In this document: one piece after another, positions 57,750 to 64,000 of the stretch
Numbering within the stretch: position 1 is the first letter of the stretch
Layout: each line of letters opens with the position of its first letter
Assembly: GCF_001653235.2 (NCBI RefSeq)
Contig: NC_035792.1
Span: 620,001 to 684,000 of the forward strand
Direction of reading: 5' to 3'
From: Pochonia chlamydosporia 170
Lineage: Eukaryota > Ascomycota > Sordariomycetes > Hypocreales > Clavicipitaceae
Length of the DNA: 64,000 nt
Notes under the pieces: generated by a model
What the model was told of the DNA's origin: nothing
Databases searched by the model: none
The model's input: only the letters and a program-made list of their open reading frames with translations
Translations under genes and position numbers: made by a program

Positions 57750-59556
57750 TCACTCTCTCTCCGAAGTAGTAGCATTACTCCCCTTCAACTCGGACCTGGC
57801 AATGGACCCTGTCTCCGGCACACCAGCAACATCCAACTCCGTCTCCAGAGCCGCCAAGCGCCTCTCATTCATCAACTCAACATTGATGCTAGGCCCCGTG
57901 AATTTACCTCTTTTGGTAGTAAACCACAAGATTATTACAAATCCCACGAGTCCAACACATACCACCGACACGTAGCTCATGTTCTCCTTTGTAACGGGCA
58001 TAAAGATTGGGAAGCAATAAACTACGTCGAGAAAGACGACCCAGGCAATGGCGGTACCATTGATAACGGCGCCAAACTTACCGAGGTCAAAGTATCGTCT
58101 GGGTAGAACTTGGCTACGTCCTCTATACAGAAGGATTGCCTGTGGGATGACACAGGATGTTTGGAGAAACATGATTGCCGCGTTGACCATGGCTGAGAAT
58201 GCGGTTGTTGAACCGAGGAAGATGAGTCCGTATAGCTGGAGGCTAATGTGTCAGTTTGTTCAACTGTACAAGCATAAAGGGAGGCTAGTTACATACCGAG
58301 ACACACGTTGCGGTAAGAAGCATTGCATTCGAGGGCATCTCAAACACTGGATGCACTCGACTCCAAAAATGCGAGTATGGCAAAGCACCATCTCGAGATA
58401 CTGCCCACAACGTACGAGAGCAAGTTGTGCCTGTCTATAGTTAGCCTACCAATGTTGACTTAGAAGCAGAAGCAGCAGAGAACAAATACGCACCAACAGC
58501 CACCAAACACCCGAAAAAGCAAAACGCAAACAACGCAAGCAGCGCAGAGGCAGCAGCATAAGAACCAGTCGCCTGGTAGTAAATCTCGAGCAACGGCAAG
58601 CCCGTTGCCGTGTTCAGCACAGCAGTAAGATCCGTGATAGAATAGAGCAAAGCAGCAGCAAACGGAAATGCCGTCAAGAGGCCCATAACCAGCGGATAAA
58701 GAATAACCTTGGGTACGTTCTTGGACGGGTTTGCAATCTCCTCGCAGAGATGAGCACCGCAATCGCTACCCAGAAACCCGTAGACGGCGTTGCTAATCGC
58801 CAGGACGAATGCGAAGCCCTGGCTCGACCAGCCGCTCTGGCTGGTGACGTCGGCGAAGATGAATGACGCAGGCGCATGGTGATGTCGACCTGTGACAAAG
58901 AGGGCGATGACCGTCGCAGTGAGTGTGCCGATTGACAGGAGAAAGATGAACTTGTTGAAGTACGGTAGCCATCTGGAGCCTAGGATGTTCAGCGCTGCGG
59001 CGAGCCAGATGAGTCCGGTGTACACTAGCCATTGCTGCCAGTTTGTTGGTGTGTAATCTGGATGCCAGATGGTGGCAATGGTTAGGATCATGGATGCGAT
59101 GAAGTTTGCTGCTGAGCCGGAGGCGAGCCACCATCCGATGATGCTCATCCAGCCGTTACTGAATGGATCAAACGTCGGTGAGTGTTTGCTGGACTTTTTG
59201 AGAAGGGCAACTTACACGAATGCTGCGAATGGCTTGTATTTTTCGCTGGCGACCATGAATGACCAGTAATACTGCGCCCCGGCAACAGGATACGCAGATG
59301 CCAGCTCTGCCATTCCTGCGGAGACGATGAGCGTCATGAATCCTGCTATGGGGAGAGACCATAGAGCTCCAGAGGATGCTTCAGTGATGCCAATGCCAAT
59401 AGAGGACCCTGTTCCCAACCAAGTGCAAGTCAGTGTGAAGGACAGCGCTCCCAGTGACCATATCGAGAACCGGCGAGGCATGGCCTGCGTGTAGCCTGCC
59501 GCCTCGAGCTCGAGGTCGTCGAGCCTGTTGATGCTGCTGGACTCGTATGGACCCAT
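57750..59556 (-). CDS. APC-superfamily permease, choline/GABA type
   Basis: Four exons: 59216-59556, 58494-59158, 58297-58430 and 57750-58235, for 541 residues. Introns of 57-63 bp are GT..AG and in phase. The protein has about twelve membrane segments. Family marks are QAMPRRFSIWSLGALSFTLT before the first helix, SGMAELASAYPVAGAQYYW-like region, GSDCGAHLCEEIANPSKNVPK (the conserved acidic/Asn block of the ACT/GABA permease group) and CSRTLWAVSRDGALPYS. Yeast Hnm1 and fungal choline or GABA permeases share these. Uptake at the plasma membrane is expected. Choline is inferred from the neighbouring choline oxidase, dehydrogenase and regulator; GABA or an amino acid remains possible. Confidence 0.87.
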
Positions 59557-60991
59557 GGCGATCAAATGTTATGCTGATTCATAAGTGAGATAGTGATGTG
59601 GTTGTGGAGGTATGGATGAGGCTGGTGGAGCTTGACATGGACAAGATGAGATATTTGAAGCTGCTGGGAGTTTCTGTTCCAATGTCCTCCTGGCTGTGAT
59701 GGATTACACTGCCCTTATGCCGATATAACAATGGCGATGGGTTCAGCGAGTGGCATCAAACGGGACACAGCTTGGCTTGGCAATATCGGAGCGTAGCCTC
59801 GATCAACCCCATGGGGATTTAGTTCCATTGCTGGTCCAGGCCGTCACCATTTCCCCCTTAAGGAAATGAACTTGGAAGCCACATCCTGTTGCTCAAGAGA
59901 TGCGGCATCAGGAATACTCGACTCAAAGGGATTCTTCAACATCATTTTGAACAAGTATTGACTCAGATGTTTTCTGGGGGTGGAGATGCTTGATCACCGG
60001 ATCCGAGGCAAATAGCGCCAACAGTTGCTCCGCCAAATTGCCCAACTAGGACAATGCAGATACGCCACACTCTTGTTACCTCTTTGGGTGAATGAAAGAA
60101 CGGAATTTGGTTGTGCACTTGAAACAGTTGGTATTGTTAGAGAAAGGCTTGGCATCTATGTATAGTGTAGTTGAGTGCCAACATTTACCTTTGCGAAGAA
60201 CACAGAGATGAAACTTGGCCATTGTAATGACTAATGCGTCCGTGGAAGACGGAACTTGCATGACAGAGAGGCAGTGATAAATGAAATACTTGCATCCAAG
60301 TACTCCGTATAGACTGACACATTCGAATGTATTAAATATACCATGGTATATTATCCGATATGTGACATGTCATTGTTGGTCAAACGCCTTGACCTCCCAC
60401 CATATTACGTTCAAACTCGGGCCTCATCGTCACAACTCAGGTGACAGGTCTGTCGTGTACACAATTTCTTGTCCGTCCTAGATCGTGAATGGGCCCGAAA
60501 CCAAGGATGTAGTTCGGCTGTCTGACAAAAGGAAGCGCGAAAGTCGTTGTGATAGACCTGGGCTTCAAAGTTTGAAAGTATTGGAGTTCATGGAACATTG
60601 ACGCATATCGTGGCATCTTCGAGCAGCATCGTTAGCACCAGTTTCAGTGGTCCAAACCTACTTTGCCCTGTACTTGCTGACTCTGTGCCCGAGAATTGGG
60701 GTAAGCAACGCCTCATGGTTGGCGTCATCCGCCACAACTCAAATGCCTCATTACCAAACATCTACGAGTAGATGAAGTCCTGGTCGCTCGTCACGCTCAA
60801 AAAGCTATCGGAGTCGCTGAACACGGAGTTAGCTGGCAATTTTACAACTGTACCAAAACGTCATTGGTCTATGTCGATGCTGAATATCGACGCCATATCG
60901 GCAGAGTAATCAGCCCTGGTTTGATGACCACCAAAACACTAGGGCCAGTCCCATCTCGCTTGGCCTTCAGCATTTGTCAAATCATCTCGAA
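59557..60991. other. Divergent promoter region
   Basis: Separates the APC permease from the Nudix gene. No gene was recognised; only short frames and an AT-rich section near 60280-60360. Confidence 0.55.
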
Positions 60992-61690
60992 ATGCCCTTA
61001 GCGAGGAAGAAGTCGCTTCGCACATCTCGAACACCACCGAGCCTCATTGCTAATCAGTTTGTCTCTCGTTTCATCGCTTCCGAAAACGCCCTCATCTGCA
61101 GTGGATGTGTCGCAGTCGATCCTAAACGACACAAGGTCGCATTTATTCACGATGCAGCCAAGGGCATCAACCAGCTCCCCAAAGGTAGGAAGAACATCGG
61201 CGAAGACATCCATGCCGCTGCATTACGGGAGACGCAGGAGGAGACGGGCTTGACTGTTACGCCTCTTACCCTTCGGGCTGCCACTCGCGCAACACCCACA
61301 GAGGATATGCTACGTGAATACGTGGACCCAGAAGAAATAAAGCAGGAAACAACTGAAGACGAGGAAGGTTGGGAAGATGTACATGAAGACACCATGGCGA
61401 GCTTGCCTGGGGCCAGCGGTTTGACAAATTGGGTACAACACTGTGAGCCTATTGGCATAACTACGCATCTTTGTGAGGAGACTCTTGCGCACAAGGTGAT
61501 TTTTTGGTATGCTGCACAGGCGGATTCGACAATACCTCCGCGGCAGGATACAAGGGAGCATTGGGAGCAGCAATATGAGTTGAAATGGGTAGATGCACGG
61601 GAGGCGGCAAAGTTGATGACGTTTGAGGCAGATGGCCAAGCGATTGAGAAGGCACTCTCTGATATGCGTCGCTCAGGATATGAGATTTAA
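60992..61690 (+). CDS. Nudix hydrolase
   Basis: One exon of 232 codons from the ATG at 60992 (MPLARKKSLR); there is an open extension upstream without an ATG. The Nudix box is perfect at residues 65-87: G65, five residues, E71, seven residues, R79-E80, E83-E84, G86. The Glu residues bind the metal. A strongly acidic insert (EEIKQETTEDEEGWEDVHED) follows. Nudix enzymes cleave nucleoside diphosphates linked to another group; this one is close in layout to fungal diphosphoinositol or dinucleoside polyphosphate hydrolases, but the substrate cannot be read from the sequence. Probably cytosolic. Confidence 0.85.
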   Translation: MPLARKKSLRTSRTPPSLIANQFVSRFIASENALICSGCVAVDPKRHKVAFIHDAAKGINQLPKGRKNIGEDIHAAALRETQEETGLTVTPLTLRAATRATPTEDMLREYVDPEEIKQETTEDEEGWEDVHEDTMASLPGASGLTNWVQHCEPIGITTHLCEETLAHKVIFWYAAQADSTIPPRQDTREHWEQQYELKWVDAREAAKLMTFEADGQAIEKALSDMRRSGYEI

Positions 61691-62634
61691 AGAAACGTGT
61701 TTAGTAGATGGTACTCAACTGATAGCTCCGGTGTTTGCGTTGTATGACCAGAGGCGATCGCTATCTATCAACTGTGCCGCTTTTCGCACACAACCTGCCA
61801 TAGAAGTTGGCAAGCAGTATAATGTCAGTCAATTGAAGATGTTCAGCCCCTCTGCGACAAAACCCCAACTCGAGGTAGGATGCTGCTGAGGCATTGCCAA
61901 CAAGATGGTTGCTGTCGGATTGATCCCGACATTGAAACTCCACCGGGCAAGGAGCTTTGCAAGATTACTGAGCACAGCAATTGAGACTAGAGACCCCACG
62001 AACGGATCTTGCTGGGTAAGGTTACTAGGGCATTCACCATTGGGACAGGTGCGGTGGCCTGGGATGGTGGGCTTCTCGGCGCATGGGATCAAACTGTGAT
62101 CCAAACTGGGAAAGTGTTTCGACTTGATTGCAACGAGGCTGGCCACGTAAACTAACTGACTAAGGAGACAAACATTACGAACAAATTAGAGATGTTTCTG
62201 ATGTCCCGGTTGCCGACAGGGGCCGGACGAGCCTCGGCAGCGACTCCACCAGACAACTCCCCAAGGCTCAAGACTCAGACTCAGACTCGATAACTCCGCT
62301 TCATCAAGGGCAGACTCCATCCCCTTGCCCCAGAACCCAAGAAGAGTCAAATACATCTTGCGTCTGGTTGAGCAGTAAAATACCCGCTAGATACACGCGG
62401 TTCCCCGGACTCCAAGACCGGGCCGCAATCTGTCTCTCCGACTCTGACTTGATTCTGGTTGTGCCGGGTCCTTTCCGACTCCACCATTTGCCATCTGGGC
62501 TAGTTTGATGATTAACGTGTCGTTTGCATAAAGAGGTTGTTGGTCGCGCTTGCTCACAACTTGGCGGGCGACTTTCCAAACTTCGATTAAATCTCACCGA
62601 GTTCAGTCCCTTAAGTTCAACTTCAACTAGCAAC
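61691..62634. other. Intergenic, no gene recognised
   Basis: Promoter side of the flavin monooxygenase. It contains a short ACTCAG-type repeat near 62270-62288. No gene was recognised. Confidence 0.55.
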
Positions 62635-64000
62635 ATGACGGACGCACCAGACTTTGACGTCGTCATTATTGGCGCAGGCATTTCTGGCATCAACTCCGCA
62701 TATCGCATCCAGACCAACTTCCCCAACTACAGATACTGCATCCTCGAGGCGCGGGACGCCCTCGGAGGAACGTGGGATCTCTTCAAGTATCCCGGCATCC
62801 GCTCAGACTCTGACCTCTTCACATTTGGCTTCCAATGGCACCCGTGGGGTGGAAACAACCCCATTGCTACGGGCGAGTCTATCCTCTCATACCTCGCCGA
62901 GGCGTCTTCAACATACGGCATCGACAAACACATCCACTTCCAACACAGGCTTCAACACGCATCCTGGTCCACGGAATACCAAGAATGGACGCTCTCCGTA
63001 ACTCGTGGCAGCAAAGGCGAAGCCGCAACCATCTCCTCCCGATTCGTCGTCTTCGGCACGGGATACTACGACTACAGGACGCCTTTGGAGACGCATATCC
63101 CTGGGATCGATAACTTCGCCGGCCAGGTCGTCCATCCGCAGTTCTGGCCAGAGAAACTCGATTACACGGACAAGAAGATCGTCGTCATTGGCTCCGGCGC
63201 GACGGCAGTTACCCTTGTGCCCAAGCTAGCCGAGAAAGCCAAACTCGCAACCATGCTTCAACGGAGTCCATCGTACATTGTCCCTTTGCCCAATCGCTCT
63301 ACGAGCTCCTTTTTCGACTATATCTTCCCGCGGGTCATGGCCCGACGACTCGAGCGGTTGCGCTGGATCATCAGGTCCCGCCTCTTCTTCCTATTCTGTA
63401 CAACATTCCCTTCCTCTGCGCGATCGCTACTCAGACGCGGCATACTACGACTCCTGCCAACAGGCATGCCCTTTGATCCGCACTTCAACCCATCCTACAA
63501 CCCATGGACACAGAGATTATGCGTCTGCCCCGACGGAGATTTCTACAAAGCCCTGCACACAGGACACGCCGACGTCGTCACCGGGACCATCAAATCCGTC
63601 ACACCCGCCGGCATCCAACTCAACTCAGGCAGCTTCCTCGACGCGGACATTATCGTCACAGCCACAGGGCTAAAGATCCAGCTCATGGGCGGCGCAACCA
63701 TGGACGTGGACGGGAAACCGGTCAGCCCAGGAGACAAGTTCATCTGGCGAGGCGTCATGCTGCAGGATGTGCCGAATGCCGCCCTTGTCATGGGCTATAC
63801 CAATGCCTCGTGGACTCTGGGTGCCGAAGCCACTGCCACATTGGTTGTGCGACTGCTCCGAGACTTGCGGCAGAAGGGGTTCACGAGCATCGTGCCGAGG
63901 GTGCAGAATCCGGAAGAGCTGGACGAGGTGCCGTTTTTTAATCTGAACTCGACGTATGTGAAGAAGGCGACCGGGAAGATGCCCAAGGCTGCGACGACGG
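62635..64000 (+). CDS. Baeyer-Villiger-type flavin monooxygenase, 3' end missing
   Basis: The frame is open from the ATG at 62635 (MTDAPDFDVVIIGAGISG) to the window edge, 455 codons, without introns. There are two nucleotide-binding motifs, GAGISG at 13-18 for FAD and VIGSGATA around 185-191 for NADPH. Between them is the type I Baeyer-Villiger fingerprint F161-A-G163...H167...W171 (FxGxxxHxxxW). GGTWDLFKYPGIRSDSD at 44-60 is also typical. Such enzymes insert oxygen next to ketones to give esters or lactones. No polyketide or terpene gene is visible in the window, so its pathway is unknown. The C-terminus is outside. Confidence 0.88.
   Translation, partial: MTDAPDFDVVIIGAGISGINSAYRIQTNFPNYRYCILEARDALGGTWDLFKYPGIRSDSDLFTFGFQWHPWGGNNPIATGESILSYLAEASSTYGIDKHIHFQHRLQHASWSTEYQEWTLSVTRGSKGEAATISSRFVVFGTGYYDYRTPLETHIPGIDNFAGQVVHPQFWPEKLDYTDKKIVVIGSGATAVTLVPKLAEKAKLATMLQRSPSYIVPLPNRSTSSFFDYIFPRVMARRLERLRWIIRSRLFFLFCTTFPSSARSLLRRGILRLLPTGMPFDPHFNPSYNPWTQRLCVCPDGDFYKALHTGHADVVTGTIKSVTPAGIQLNSGSFLDADIIVTATGLKIQLMGGATMDVDGKPVSPGDKFIWRGVMLQDVPNAALVMGYTNASWTLGAEATATLVVRLLRDLRQKGFTSIVPRVQNPEELDEVPFFNLNSTYVKKATGKMPKAATT

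Overview
The window is nuclear DNA of a filamentous ascomycete (Pezizomycotina). The evidence is short 48-99 bp introns with GT..AG borders and CTAAC-like branch sites, Zn2Cys6 regulators, a CFEM/PTH11-type receptor, F-box/ankyrin proteins and long gene-free spacers. A Sordariomycete, perhaps hypocrealean, is my guess but is not proven. All exon structures were worked out by hand from splice signals, phase and family similarity.

Layout. 0-9 kb: the end of a methyltransferase, a secreted GH49 dextranase, an unrecognised gene and a maltose-type sugar transporter. The dextranase and transporter suggest use of external alpha-glucan. 10.7-16.2 kb: two diverged tandem F-box/ankyrin paralogues. 18-19.6 kb: a CFEM receptor. 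19.9-33.6 kb: the most interesting block. It holds a Zn2Cys6 regulator, a type-B carboxylesterase, an FAD monooxygenase and, divergent from it, a cofactor-free 2,4-dioxygenase of the HOD/QDO/AqdC type with all its known active-site residues. Next comes an NCS1 permease gene cut in two by a 2.68-kb hAT transposon (16-bp terminal inverted repeats, perfect 8-bp target duplication). The heptamer TCGGCGA occurs upstream of the esterase (2 copies), between monooxygenase and dioxygenase (3) and upstream of the permease (1). This suggests one co-regulated catabolic cluster for a 4-quinolone-like N-heterocycle, with uptake now probably lost.

35.3-48.8 kb: a membrane sulfatase-fold protein, about 5 kb of gene-free DNA, a DJ-1/PfpI protein with a GC-AG intron, a CorA-like channel with GQN in place of GMN, and a degenerate amidoligase-like gene. 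49.5-50.3 kb: a sulfotransferase-like P-loop protein. 51.2-59.6 kb: a choline-to-glycine-betaine module made of choline oxidase, a divergent betaine-aldehyde dehydrogenase, a Zn2Cys6 regulator and an APC choline/GABA-type permease. 61-64 kb: a Nudix hydrolase and the start of a Baeyer-Villiger-type monooxygenase that runs off the window.

No rRNA, convincing tRNA or CRISPR array was found. Substrates are inferred from families and neighbours, not demonstrated.
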